Assembly (NCBI RefSeq): GCF_050176255.1 | Contig: NZ_JBFXIE010000010.1 | Source: JBFXIE01 sp050176255 | GTDB lineage: Bacteria; Pseudomonadota; Gammaproteobacteria; Burkholderiales; Burkholderiaceae_C | Length of the DNA stretch: 64,000 nt | Direction: 5' to 3' (one strand) | Part shown: in pieces, positions 42,203 through 50,844 of the stretch | Layout: each line of letters opens with the position of its first letter | Numbering within the stretch: position 1 is the stretch's first letter | The notes under the pieces: generated by a model | The model's input: only the letters and a program-made list of their open reading frames with translations | Databases searched by the model: none | What the model was told of the DNA's origin: nothing | Position numbers and translations under genes: made by a program

Positions 42203-42919
42203 TCAGCCTTTCTTGATGGGCAACACCTTGGCCGCCTCGCCGTGCACCGACACGCGCGCGCCGGTGACAAAGTAGGCGTGCAGATCGTGCGCAAAGCTGT
42301 TGAGGTTGTGCAGGATGGACTTGTTGCCGCGCACCAGCGCGTTGTAGCCCAGCACCGCCGGAATGGCCACGGCCAGGCCCAGTGCGGTCATGATCAGCGT
42401 CTCGCCAATTGGGCCGGCCACCTTGTCGATGGTGGACTGGCCCGATGCGCCAATCGCCACCAGCGCGTGGTAGATGCCCCACACGGTGCCAAACAGGCCG
42501 ATGAACGGCGCCGTGGAGCCTACCGAGGCAAGGATGGCCAGGCCCGACTGCATGCGCGCCGTGAACTCGTCGATGCAGTTGCGCAGGCAGCGCGTGACCC
42601 AGTCGCTCACGTCCAGGCTGTCGTGCAGATGGGCCTGGGTGTTGCGGTGGTGCTGCGTGGCCTCGCGGCCTTCCAGCGCCAGCTGTCGAAATGGGTTGGC
42701 CGGGTCGGCCCCCAACTTGGTCAGGCCGGCAGCAAAGTCTTCGCTGTGCCAGAAGTCGCGCGCCTGCCGGGCGTGCTTTCTGAACCTCAGGATGTCCAGC
42801 GCCTTGATGATGATGACGATCCACGATGCCACCGACATGCCGATGAGCAGCAGGGCGACGGCGCGGGTGACGAAGTCGCCCTGCAGCCAGACATTGGCGA
42901 TGCCGAATTGCGAATCCAT
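42203..42919 (-). CDS. exbB: Biopolymer transport protein ExbB
   Basis: The 238-residue MotA/TolQ-type protein has three helices and the conserved core GLAILASVGSTAPFIGLFGT and GPIGETLIMTALGLAVAIPAV. It forms the pentameric channel around ExbD. AGGAG precedes ATG 42919; the 19-residue longer frame is unlikely. It lies 17 bases after the tonB stop. Confidence 0.92.
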   Translation of the reverse strand: MDSQFGIANVWLQGDFVTRAVALLLIGMSVASWIVIIIKALDILRFRKHARQARDFWHSEDFAAGLTKLGADPANPFRQLALEGREATQHHRNTQAHLHDSLDVSDWVTRCLRNCIDEFTARMQSGLAILASVGSTAPFIGLFGTVWGIYHALVAIGASGQSTIDKVAGPIGETLIMTALGLAVAIPAVLGYNALVRGNKSILHNLNSFAHDLHAYFVTGARVSVHGEAAKVLPIKKG

Positions 42920-42936
42920 GAAAACTCCTGTGAAGA

Positions 42937-43725
42937 CTAGGGTTGGAGAACGAAATTGACCGGAACCAGGTTCCACATGGCCTCGGGCACTCCGTTGCGC
43001 GTGCCGGGTACAAAGCGCCAGCGCAGCACGGCGTCAACGGCCTGGCGATCCAGGCGCTCGAAGCCGCTGGATTGCTGCACTTGTACGGTCTGGGGAAGTC
43101 CGTCGCTGCCGATGAGTACGCGCAGCACCACCTTGCCCTGCTCGCCCAGGCGCTTGCTGATGGCGGGATAGACAGGCTTGGGGTTGTTCAGGTAACTGGC
43201 GCTGCTGGAGGGAAGCTGGATGCCGGATGCCGTTGCCAGCCCACCCGGCGCGGCGGCCTTGTCCACATCTGAATTGGCGGTGGGTGCGGCGGCAATGGCT
43301 GCGCCGGAGGGGGCAACAGCCTGCGTCAAGGGTGCTGAAGGGGCCGGTTGCACTGCTTCCGTGAGGGCTTGCGGCGCCGGCGCAGGTTCGGCAACGGCCT
43401 GTGGTGCGGGTGGTGGCGCGGGCGTGGTTTTAGGTTGGACTTGGGCTTGAGCTTTGTGCACTGCAGGCTTGGGCTGTGCAGGTCTGGACAGGACGGGCCT
43501 GGGTGGCGCTGGCGCGGGGGCTTCCGGCGCAGAGGGCGAGGGCGCGGCAGGCGACACGGTGAATGCGCTGATCACCTGGGCTGGAGCGACGATCATGGGC
43601 GATTTGCGCACCAGGCCGGACTGCAGCGCCCACAGCCCTAACGCATGCGCTGCCAGCACCCCTGCGGCAATGGCGACATTGCGGCGCAAGCTCCCGAAGA
43701 GGGCAGGTCGATAGGATGAGCGCAT
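42937..43725 (-). CDS. tonB: TonB energy-transducing protein
   Basis: The 262-residue protein has an N-terminal signal-anchor helix (NVAIAAGVLAAHALGLWAL), a long Pro/Ala/Lys-rich periplasmic spacer (about 55-165), and the C-terminal domain with YPAISKRLGEQGKVVLRVLI and RWRFVPGTRNG. It transmits energy from ExbBD to outer-membrane siderophore, haem or cobalamin receptors. No receptor gene is in the window. A Fur-like palindrome overlaps its probable promoter. Confidence 0.92.
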   Translation of the reverse strand: MRSSYRPALFGSLRRNVAIAAGVLAAHALGLWALQSGLVRKSPMIVAPAQVISAFTVSPAAPSPSAPEAPAPAPPRPVLSRPAQPKPAVHKAQAQVQPKTTPAPPPAPQAVAEPAPAPQALTEAVQPAPSAPLTQAVAPSGAAIAAAPTANSDVDKAAAPGGLATASGIQLPSSSASYLNNPKPVYPAISKRLGEQGKVVLRVLIGSDGLPQTVQVQQSSGFERLDRQAVDAVLRWRFVPGTRNGVPEAMWNLVPVNFVLQP

Positions 43726-43797
43726 AAAAATGATGAGTGCAGGCGCTTGCCAGCAAAAGGGCTGACAGTCATGGCGGTGGGTGGATATGGCTACAAG

Positions 43798-43826
43798 ATT
43801 ATAAATGCGAATTCATCGCATTTGCA
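43798..43826 (-). promoter_or_regulatory. Fur-like operator and promoter of tonB-exbB-exbD
   Basis: AAATGCGA-ATTCA-TCGCATTT (43803-43823) is a palindrome with 8-bp arms, close to Fur boxes of beta-proteobacteria. A perfect -10 TATAAT lies on the minus strand at 43798-43803. A weak -35 TGCAAA is 17 bases upstream (43821-43826). Fur bound here would cover the promoter. Confidence 0.7.
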
Positions 43827-43894
43827 TCTTGTATTTCTTGGGCCACCCAAATGCGGATACTGTTCAGGCAAGTGGCGGCGCTTGCATCAGAAAG

Positions 43895-43921
43895 CAAAAA
43901 ACCGGCACAACGTACCGGTTT
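43895..43921 (-). terminator. Rho-independent terminator after the SWIB gene
   Basis: AAACCGG (43899-43905) pairs with CCGGTTT (43915-43921), and on the minus strand a T-run follows. It ends the SWIB transcript 50 bases past its stop. Confidence 0.7.
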
Positions 43922-43970
43922 CTGCTGCCGGGCCACGATTGACGCCCGTCTTGCCCAATGAGGGGACTGC

Positions 43971-44261
43971 TTACTTCACGTGCTTGCCGATGAGCCCGGC
44001 CATCTCGAACATCGACACCTGGGGCTTGCCGAATACTTCCTTGAGCTTGGCATCGGCGTTCACCATACGCTTGTTGGCGGCGTCTTGCAGGTTGTGCTCT
44101 TTGATGTAAACCCAGAGCTTGCTGATGATCTCGGTGCGCGGCAACGGTGCGGCTCCAACAACAGCCGCCAGGGCGGGACTGGGTGTCAGGGGTTTCATGA
44201 AGGCGGCATTGGGGGCCCGCTTCTTTGCGGGAGTTGCGGCCCCGGTTTTTGCAGTTGCCAT
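43971..44261 (-). CDS. SWIB/MDM2 domain protein
   Basis: The 96-residue protein has a basic, Ala/Lys-rich start (AKTGAATPAKKRAPN) and a SWIB domain with LPRTEIISKLWVYIKEHNLQDAANKR and the acidic VFGKPQVSMFEMAGLIGKH. SWIB domains are best known from eukaryotic chromatin remodellers and from chlamydial proteins. Bacterial stand-alone versions may bind DNA or DNA-bound proteins; none has a defined role that I know of. The context gives no hint, since both neighbours have their own promoters. Confidence 0.88.
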   Translation of the reverse strand: MATAKTGAATPAKKRAPNAAFMKPLTPSPALAAVVGAAPLPRTEIISKLWVYIKEHNLQDAANKRMVNADAKLKEVFGKPQVSMFEMAGLIGKHVK

Positions 44262-44751
44262 GTTGGATGGTCCTTATTGGGAGTGAAATGTTTCACCAGC
44301 GAAAAACAGCGGCTGCACTGGCGAAGGCGATGCTACTGGGAAAGAAACGCCTTTCCAAGCGATGCAGCCTATTTTTTGCCTCGAATTGTTGGTGTTCCCC
44401 GGCTTGCAGCCCGCATCTTGCGTGTACCGGCTGCCCCTGCGGTGCAAGCCGGTGGGGCAAAACGCCATCGCATGGGGCCGGACACCGCCACCATAAGTTT
44501 TCGCTAACTGGTTTTTGATTTTCGTGATGTGATAAGCGGCGATTCTTTGGCAGTCCAAGTTTTTCCGAAAAGAGGGATTGTTTTTTGCATCGAGAAATGA
44601 ATGCTCTATGCTATTGATTTTCAAGGTTTAAATTTATCTCTTCTATAAGACATAAGAGGTTTTTTGAGTCTTATAGAAGACTTAAAGTTGTACCCAACGC
44701 CGACGCACCGGCGCCTGTCGATTCCCCCCCTTACTTTCCTGGAGAGCAACC
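44262..44751. other. Regulatory intergenic region upstream of aceA
   Basis: This is an AT-rich stretch holding the promoters of the SWIB and aceA genes. It contains a small hairpin (GGGAAAG...CTTTCC near 44337-44357) and the aceA inverted repeat at 44641-44678. A minus-strand open frame at 44274-44624 has no family features and I do not accept it. Confidence 0.55.
44641..44678 (+). promoter_or_regulatory. Operator-like inverted repeat upstream of aceA
   Basis: TTCTATAAGAC (44641-44651) and GTCTTATAGAA (44668-44678) are perfect 11-bp inverted arms 16 bases apart, with further half-site-like ATAAGAG and AGACTTA next to them. The spacing suits a dimeric regulator bound on one DNA face or a looping tetramer. 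The regulator is not in the window. Confidence 0.65.
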
Positions 44752-46083
44752 ATGCCGGATTCCCTGAACGCACAACTGAGCCGTGAGCAACAGATCGCAG
44801 CCCTGGAAAAAGACTGGGCGCAAAACCCCCGCTGGAAGGGCGTGAAGCGCGGCTACACCGCTGCCGACGTAGTGCGCCTGCGCGGCAGCCTGCAGATCGA
44901 GCACACCCTTGCCAAGCGCGGCGCCGAAAAGCTGTGGGACAAGATCAACGGCGGCGCCAAGAAGGGCTACGTGAACGCTTTCGGCGCCATCTCTGCCGGC
45001 CAGGCCATGCAGCAGGCCAAGGCGGGTCTGGAGGCCGTGTACCTGTCCGGCTGGCAGGTGGCAGCCGATGGCAACACCAGCGAGACCATGTACCCCGACC
45101 AGTCGCTGTACGCCTACGACTCGGTGCCCACCATGGTGCGCCGCATCAACAACACCTTCAAGCGTGCCGACGAGATCCAGTGGGGCCGTGGCATCAACCC
45201 CGGTGACGCTGAGTTCATCGATTACTTCCTGCCCATCGTGGCCGACGCTGAAGCCGGCTTTGGTGGCGTGCTGAACGCCTTTGAGCTGATGAAGAACATG
45301 ATCGTTGCGGGTGCCGCCGGCGTGCACTTCGAAGACCAGCTGGCTGCCGTGAAGAAGTGTGGTCACATGGGCGGCAAGGTGCTGGTGCCCACGCAGGAAG
45401 CCTGCGAAAAGCTGATTGCAGCGCGCTTTGCCGCGGACGTGATGGGCGTGCCCACCATCGTGCTGGCGCGCACCGACGCCGAGGCCGCCAACCTGATCAC
45501 CAGCGACCACGACGCCAACGACAAGCCCTTCCTGACGGGCGAACGCACGCAAGAAGGCTTCTACCGTGTGCGCAACGGCCTGGAGCAAGCCATCAGCCGC
45601 GGCGTTGCCTACGCACCCTATGCCGACCTGGTGTGGTGCGAGACCGGCACGCCCGACCTGGGTTTTGCCCGCGAATTTGCCCAGGCCGTGCACGCTGCCT
45701 GCCCCGGTAAGCTGCTGTCTTACAACTGCTCGCCTTCCTTCAACTGGAAGAAGAACCTGGACGAAAAGACCATTGCCAAGTTCCAGGACGAGCTGTCTGC
45801 GCTGGGCTACAAGTACCAGTTCATCACTTTGGCGGGCATCCACATCAACTGGTACAACACCTTCCAGTTCGCTCACGCCTATGCCCGCGGCGAAGGCATG
45901 AAGCACTATGTAAACATGGTGCAAGAGCCCGAATTCGCAGCGCGTGAGCAGGGCTATACCTTCGTGTCGCACCAGCAGGAAGTGGGCGCAGGCTACTTTG
46001 ACGACGTGACCACCGTGATCCAGGGCGGCTCCTCCAGCGTGAAGGCTCTGACCGGCTCTACTGAAGAAGAGCAGTTCCACTGA
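44752..46083 (+). CDS. aceA: Isocitrate lyase
   Basis: The 443-residue enzyme cleaves isocitrate to glyoxylate and succinate, the entry to the glyoxylate shunt for growth on acetate or fatty acids. The active-site loop KKCGHMGGK has the catalytic Cys203. IHINWYNTFQFAHAY near the end is also typical. GGAGAG precedes ATG 44752. An inverted repeat upstream and a strong terminator downstream make it a monocistronic, regulated gene. No malate synthase gene is nearby. Confidence 0.96.
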   Translation: MPDSLNAQLSREQQIAALEKDWAQNPRWKGVKRGYTAADVVRLRGSLQIEHTLAKRGAEKLWDKINGGAKKGYVNAFGAISAGQAMQQAKAGLEAVYLSGWQVAADGNTSETMYPDQSLYAYDSVPTMVRRINNTFKRADEIQWGRGINPGDAEFIDYFLPIVADAEAGFGGVLNAFELMKNMIVAGAAGVHFEDQLAAVKKCGHMGGKVLVPTQEACEKLIAARFAADVMGVPTIVLARTDAEAANLITSDHDANDKPFLTGERTQEGFYRVRNGLEQAISRGVAYAPYADLVWCETGTPDLGFAREFAQAVHAACPGKLLSYNCSPSFNWKKNLDEKTIAKFQDELSALGYKYQFITLAGIHINWYNTFQFAHAYARGEGMKHYVNMVQEPEFAAREQGYTFVSHQQEVGAGYFDDVTTVIQGGSSSVKALTGSTEEEQFH

Positions 46084-46104
46084 TCGCGCCCAACCCGGCG
46101 CTCT

Positions 46105-46131
46105 CGGGTGCGCCGGGTGCGCCGGGTGCGC
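46105..46131 (+). repeat. Three 9-bp tandem units after aceA
   Basis: The unit CGGGTGCGC occurs three times in perfect tandem, between the aceA stop and its terminator. No function is evident. Confidence 0.7.
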
Positions 46132-46141
46132 ATGTTGGCTG

Positions 46142-46179
46142 AAACCACCAGGTGCCGTACAGGCACCCGGTGGTTTTTT
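46142..46179 (+). terminator. Rho-independent terminator after aceA
   Basis: AAACCACC.GGTGCC pairs with GGCACC.GGTGGTTT around a GTACA loop, then a T-run (GGTTTTTTG) follows. One base is mismatched in the stem. Confidence 0.9.
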
Positions 46180-46303
46180 GTTGGGCGCGCTCTGATGAGT
46201 CTGCATGCCCAGGGGCGCCAGATGTATTTCACGCTTCGCATCAACCGGCGCCGCGGCCCTGGCATGTCCGCCGCCAGCCTACCCGGGTGCGACCCGTGAC
46301 GGG

Positions 46304-48226
46304 CTACCAGGCCAGCGGCCCTGGCGCATCGCGCCAGAAGATGAAGCGCCGCAACTCGTAATAGCGCGAAGTGCTCACCAGATGGGGGTCGGTGCCGCTG
46401 CCCTTGCGCAGCAGCACCAGGTAACCGCCGGCAGTGCCCACGGCCAATAGGTTGCCGTCGGCCGACGCAGCCAAGGCCAGAATGGCGCCGCCCACATGGT
46501 GGCGCCAAATCGCGCGGCCGTCTTCGGTCATGCCGTGCAGGTCGCCCTGGTCGTCTCCGTACACGTTCAGGCCATGCGCGACGGTGTTCGGTGCGGCAAG
46601 GTCAGCGGCCTTGCCGGGCGCTGCGGTGAGCAGGTCTTCGGATCGCGCCTGGGGCTCTGGCACGGCATCGGGTGCGGGTGCGGGTGCGGGTGCAGGTGCG
46701 GGTGTGATCGCCCACCCATCGGCGCTGATCGCCCACCACGCCCCGGCCTGGCCGGCATCTGCGGCGGCCACATACGCCAGCAAGCGGCCGTCGGCTTGCC
46801 ATTGCAGTCGATCCACGGCGCGGCCGTGGCGCGCGGCCAGGTGGGCGAATGCCTGAGGCGCGAAGGCAAAGCGCCGGTGAAAGCGCCCGGACAGATCCGC
46901 GTCCGCCAATGCATGCACAGCGCGTGCCAACTGCAGCATGGCCACAGCCTGCGCGCTGCGCGGGTCCGCGGGCGGTGCAGGGGTGTGTTGCTCGTCCGCC
47001 TGCATGCTCGAGGCTGGCGGGCGCTCCCAGTGTTCGCGCATGCGGGCGGCATGGGCGCGGCCGAGGGCCTGCCAGTCCTGGGACAAGGCCATGATCTGCG
47101 CGCCAAGCACTTCGGCATCGGTCTCGTGCGCAGCGAAGGGTGGCATGCGCGGCAGCGCTGGCGGTGGCGGCATGTCGTGCATGGCGGCGCCTGTCAGCAG
47201 CGCCTGCAGATCGCGCGCATGGGCCAGTTGCAGGCGGTGCTCCAGGTGGATGAAGAGACCCAGTAGCCGCGCCATGTGCGGCACGGCATGCAGGGGCAGC
47301 GGCACACGCGCATCGCTTTGCCGCTGGCTGTAGCTGATGCGCAGGCCCGGCGGGTGGGCGGTGCCTTCGGGGGGCGCATCGCTGCCGGTCACGTCGATCT
47401 GGTAGCAGGCATGTGCGTCATCTTCCTCGTCGCCCGGTGCGTCCGGCCCATTGCGCCAGCTGAGCTTGAGCACACGGCCCCACTGCCGGCCTTCACGCTG
47501 GCCGGGCTGGCGCGCGCCTATCCACACCTCGTCTTCCCACCAGCCGTTGCGTTCGGGGTTGCTCCAGTCGTTGTAGCGGGCGGTGAAGATCGGCAAAAGT
47601 GTCAGCGCCTGCACGCGTGCGGGCGTCAGCGTGGCGTGCAGCTGATCGCGCAGCGGCCGGCCGGCACGGCGCTGACCCTCGGCCAGACGCCAATAGCCGA
47701 TCACCTGGCGCCAGGCCTGCAGGCATGCCGGCAGTGCCTGTGCGGGCGCATGGGCTTCTTGCAGCGGTTGCCAGTCGCCGGGCTGGCCCGCGCTGTCGTA
47801 ACTGCGAAACTGACGCAGCAAACCATCCACCAGCGGCGGCGGTGCCCGATGGCGCAGGCGCGTCCAGGCCTGCGTCAATGCGTTGGCACGCGCCGGTGCT
47901 GCATCGTCTTGCGGCAGCGCCAGCCAGAAGTCCCACCGTTTCCAGATGGTGATGAACAGTGCGTTGTGATAGGCATCCTGGTCTTCATCGACGTGGCTGC
48001 GCGTCAGCAGAAAGTCTGTCTGATCAAACCAGCCTGCTGCTTTGTGGCGGCTTTTGTCGGGCAGTGCTGCATTCAGCAGCTGGTGCAAGTTTGCGGCGTT
48101 CAGCGCATCGCCCGGGCAGAGCATCGCGTCCCGGGGCAAGTCATCGTTTTGCAGGCATGCCGACAGGCTCGTGCTGGTCAGCATGGACGAGGCAGTGGGC
48201 GGCGCGGTCAGTGGTGCAATGGACAT
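46304..48226 (-). CDS. Uncharacterised 640-residue protein with a C-terminal propeller-like segment
   Basis: I do not recognise a family for the whole protein. The first 330 residues are Trp-, Asp- and Arg-rich (WKRWDFWLALPQDD, then ARYNDWSNPERNGWWEDEVW) with no signal peptide or membrane helix. Next comes a helical, charged middle and an (Ala-Pro)n linker coded by a hexanucleotide repeat. The last 80 residues (GLNVYGDDQGDLHGMTEDGR, then GAILALAASADGNLLAVGTA) look like one or two WD/PQQ-type propeller blades. The ribosome site at ATG 48226 is weak. It is followed by nothing on the same strand before the aceA terminator. Confidence 0.7.
   Translation of the reverse strand: MSIAPLTAPPTASSMLTSTSLSACLQNDDLPRDAMLCPGDALNAANLHQLLNAALPDKSRHKAAGWFDQTDFLLTRSHVDEDQDAYHNALFITIWKRWDFWLALPQDDAAPARANALTQAWTRLRHRAPPPLVDGLLRQFRSYDSAGQPGDWQPLQEAHAPAQALPACLQAWRQVIGYWRLAEGQRRAGRPLRDQLHATLTPARVQALTLLPIFTARYNDWSNPERNGWWEDEVWIGARQPGQREGRQWGRVLKLSWRNGPDAPGDEEDDAHACYQIDVTGSDAPPEGTAHPPGLRISYSQRQSDARVPLPLHAVPHMARLLGLFIHLEHRLQLAHARDLQALLTGAAMHDMPPPPALPRMPPFAAHETDAEVLGAQIMALSQDWQALGRAHAARMREHWERPPASSMQADEQHTPAPPADPRSAQAVAMLQLARAVHALADADLSGRFHRRFAFAPQAFAHLAARHGRAVDRLQWQADGRLLAYVAAADAGQAGAWWAISADGWAITPAPAPAPAPAPDAVPEPQARSEDLLTAAPGKAADLAAPNTVAHGLNVYGDDQGDLHGMTEDGRAIWRHHVGGAILALAASADGNLLAVGTAGGYLVLLRKGSGTDPHLVSTSRYYELRRFIFWRDAPGPLAW
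46671..46706. repeat. Hexanucleotide repeat in the 640-residue gene
   Basis: GGTGCG occurs five times in a row (one unit GGTGCA), encoding the Ala-Pro linker on the minus strand. Changes in unit number would lengthen or shorten the linker without a frameshift. Confidence 0.8.
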
Positions 48227-48387
48227 GGTGCAAAACGCGCGGGTGTGCGGCGCATGGTAGCGCGGTGCCGTTGATCATCAGCGGCGGCGCCATTTGCGCA
48301 TTAAAGGACGGGGCGGCGGCGTTGCCTGTCAGACCAATGCCCGAATCGGGCATCCATGTGCTGGGTGCCAGGGCTTTTAGCGCAGCG

Positions 48388-49191
48388 TCAGCCCGGCGGT
48401 GCACCCTGCCAGGGCAGGGTAAATATGCGGGTCTGCCAGTCATGCCAGGGCGTTTGCGCGGGCGTGTCCACAAGTGCGGTCGCGGCTGCGCTGGTTGCAT
48501 GGGGCCAGCGCAGGCCGCTGTCCAGCGTGATGATGCGGCCGCTGACCGGGTGCGGCAGGCCCAGTTGCCAGGCGTGCAGCCACAGGCGGTGCAGCCCAAG
48601 CCGCTGCGCCCACCAGCGGTTGAGGGGCCCCTTGCCGTGCGTGGCGTCGCCCAGGATGGGATGGGCCAGGTGCTTGAGGTGGCGCCGTATCTGGTGGCGC
48701 CGGCCGGTGGTGGGCTCGGCCAGCACCAGCGCGGCGCGAGTGCTGGCAAAGCGCGGGTCGCTGGCTGCGGGCAGCTCCAGCCGTGCCAGGCAGCTGAGCC
48801 GCGTGCGGGCCGGCTGGGCGGGCGCGTCCGGCGGCGCGTCGTCAGGGCGCAGCGGGTGATCCACGTCGGCCTGCACGGGCGCCCAGCCACGCACCAGCGC
48901 CAGATAGCGCTTGCGTACCGCGTGCCGGGCAAACGCATCGGCCAGGGCGCGTGCCGCTGAGGGGTGCAGGCCCATGACGAGCACGCCGCAGGTGCCCTTG
49001 TCCAGCCGGTGCACCGGATAGACATGCTGGCCGATCTGGTCACGCAGCGCCTGCACCACAAAGCGGGTCTCGCCCGCATCCAGTCCGGTGCGGTGCACCA
49101 GCCAGCCAGCGGGCTTGTACAGCGCAACCATGTGCTCGTCGTGCCACAGCAGGTGCAGCGGCGGGTGGCTGGCGGGGTTCAGACGCAGCAC
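48388..49191 (-). CDS. truC: tRNA pseudouridine synthase TruC
   Basis: This protein of about 267 residues matches E. coli TruC, which makes pseudouridine 65 in tRNA: YKPAGWLVHRTGLDAGETRFV, the catalytic HRLDKGTCGVLVMGL, and PTTGRRHQIRRHLKHLAHPILGDATHG. The start is not obvious. GTG 49191 gives a family-like N-terminus (VLRLNPASHPPLHLLWHDEH). The longer frame to 49395 adds 68 atypical residues. Confidence 0.85.
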   Translation of the reverse strand: MLRLNPASHPPLHLLWHDEHMVALYKPAGWLVHRTGLDAGETRFVVQALRDQIGQHVYPVHRLDKGTCGVLVMGLHPSAARALADAFARHAVRKRYLALVRGWAPVQADVDHPLRPDDAPPDAPAQPARTRLSCLARLELPAASDPRFASTRAALVLAEPTTGRRHQIRRHLKHLAHPILGDATHGKGPLNRWWAQRLGLHRLWLHAWQLGLPHPVSGRIITLDSGLRWPHATSAAATALVDTPAQTPWHDWQTRIFTLPWQGAPPG

Positions 49192-49420
49192 CCCCGCGGC
49201 ACAAGCGTCGCGCTGCACAAGACCTGCCGCCCGTGCTGGCAGCAAGCTGGCAGTCGCCGCACCGGGCAGCGCGGCCACAAAACGCCAGCACGCCGACAAG
49301 TGGCAACGCTGTTGGATTGCCGCGCGCCACTGGCTCCGGCACCAGGCCGGGCGAGTGCGATGGACCTGGTGGCGCGGTGGTGCCCGCGCTTGCACAAGGA
49401 CGGGGCGCCGCGCGGTTGCC

Positions 49421-49687
49421 TCAAACCGTGCCTCCCATTGATCGAATGTCGGGCAACTGTTTGCGCCGGGCGATGAACTCGCGCGCGGTTTCGGCGCGCA
49501 GCGTGGCGCGGCCCAGGCCGGTCACGGCGATCAGGCGCGCGGTGCGGCCTGGCTTGTCAACGCCCGGAATCTCGGCCTGCACCATGCCCGCCGCGCGCAG
49601 CACGCGCAGCATGTCGATGTCCGCCTCGCCGGTCACTGGGGCGGGCAGCTGATCTTGTTGCGCAAGCTGACGAAGGTAATCCAACAC
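49421..49687 (-). CDS. Small conserved protein, unknown function
   Basis: The 88-residue product begins VLDYLRQLAQQDQLPAPVTG and has a winged-helix-like pattern (DMLRVLRAAGMVQAEI, then TGLGRATLRAETAREFIA). It could be a small DNA-binding protein, but I recognise no family. GTG 49687 has AGGAG eight bases upstream, a strong start; the ATG at 49750 has no such site. Confidence 0.55.
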   Translation of the reverse strand: MLDYLRQLAQQDQLPAPVTGEADIDMLRVLRAAGMVQAEIPGVDKPGRTARLIAVTGLGRATLRAETAREFIARRKQLPDIRSMGGTV

Positions 49688-49891
49688 GGTGCTGACTCCT
49701 GCGGGTGCGCCGCACGGGCGGCTTTGGACACAGGCCTGCATTGTCGGCACTGACAGAACCCGTCGGCAACAAAGGCCATGCGCCGGGCTGGGCGGTTACG
49801 GCAGTTACGACTGGTGACGTGGGTGGCGGCCGCAGAAGGCAAGGCCCTGCCGGGCCAGGCCATGCGCCGGGTTGCCGCACAATGCGCCGCC

Positions 49892-50842
49892 ATGATCTTG
49901 TCTCCGCACTCCACTTTCCTGCCCCTGTCGCTGCTGGCCGCGCCGCAGCCCCATGACCCCCAGCCGCTGGTGCTGTACCACGGCCGCTGCGCGGACGGCT
50001 TTGCCGCCGCGCTGGCCGCCTGGCGCTTTTACGGCGGGCAGGTGCAATGCCTGGGTCTGTCCCACGGACAGGTGAGCAGCGTGGACGACCTGCCGCCTTT
50101 GACGGGTCGTGCCGTCTATGTGCTGGATTTTTCTTTTGCGCCCGAACTGCTGGCCGCCATAGACGCGCACGCCGCCCGACTGGTGCTGCTGGACCACCAC
50201 AAAAGCGCCGCAGAGCAACTGGCGGGCTTCACCTGCCACTGCGGCGGCCTGCACTTTGACATGGGCAAGTCCGGCGCGCGCCTGGCGTGGGAGTTCTTTC
50301 ACCCCAACGCGCCGCTGCCCGACCTGGTGCGCCACGTGGAAGACCGCGACCTGTGGACGTGGCAGTACCCTGAAACTGCGGGCTACGTGGCGGCGCTGGA
50401 CATGGAGCCGTTCGACTTCACGCGCTGGCAGCAGATTGCAGACTTTGCGCCCGCCGAAACGGCGGCCTTCGTTGCGCGCGGCCAGGCCATGGACGAAAAG
50501 TTTCGCCACCTGGCGCAGGACGTGGCCGGCGGCGCGCAGCCGCTGGTGTTCAACGGCCAGGCCGGGCTGATGGTGAACGCGCCCGGCGCCTTCCACAGCC
50601 TGGTGGGCGAGCTGCTGTCGCAGCAAAGCGGCACCTTTGCGCTGATGTGGGCGGTGGCCAAAGACGGGCAGGTCAAGGTTGGCCTGCGCTCGCAGCGTGG
50701 CTACGACTGCTCGCCCCTGGCCGTCAGCATGGGCGGCGGCGGCCATGCCCAGGCCTGCGGTTTTCGGCTGGCGCCCGAGCGGCTGCCTGAGCTGCTGTCG
50801 GGCGTATTCCAGGCCGACGGGGCTTGCAGGCAATCCTGGTGA
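49892..50842 (+). CDS. DHH-family phosphoesterase
   Basis: The 316-residue protein has the DHH-family metal motifs YHGRCADGFAAAL, LDFSF, LLDHHKSA and DRDLWTW, and the C-terminal DHHA1 motif SMGGGGHAQACGF. Relatives include oligoribonuclease NrnA and cyclic-dinucleotide phosphodiesterases. The HGRCADG start resembles a separate, poorly studied branch, so the substrate is open. ATG 49892 is chosen; an upstream frame to 49778 runs through low-quality sequence. Confidence 0.85.
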   Translation: MILSPHSTFLPLSLLAAPQPHDPQPLVLYHGRCADGFAAALAAWRFYGGQVQCLGLSHGQVSSVDDLPPLTGRAVYVLDFSFAPELLAAIDAHAARLVLLDHHKSAAEQLAGFTCHCGGLHFDMGKSGARLAWEFFHPNAPLPDLVRHVEDRDLWTWQYPETAGYVAALDMEPFDFTRWQQIADFAPAETAAFVARGQAMDEKFRHLAQDVAGGAQPLVFNGQAGLMVNAPGAFHSLVGELLSQQSGTFALMWAVAKDGQVKVGLRSQRGYDCSPLAVSMGGGGHAQACGFRLAPERLPELLSGVFQADGACRQSW

Positions 50843-50844
50843 AA

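Noticed and set aside
44274..44624. A 116-codon minus-strand frame upstream of the SWIB gene.
   Set aside because: It has no ribosome site, no family features and overlaps the promoter region of the SWIB gene.
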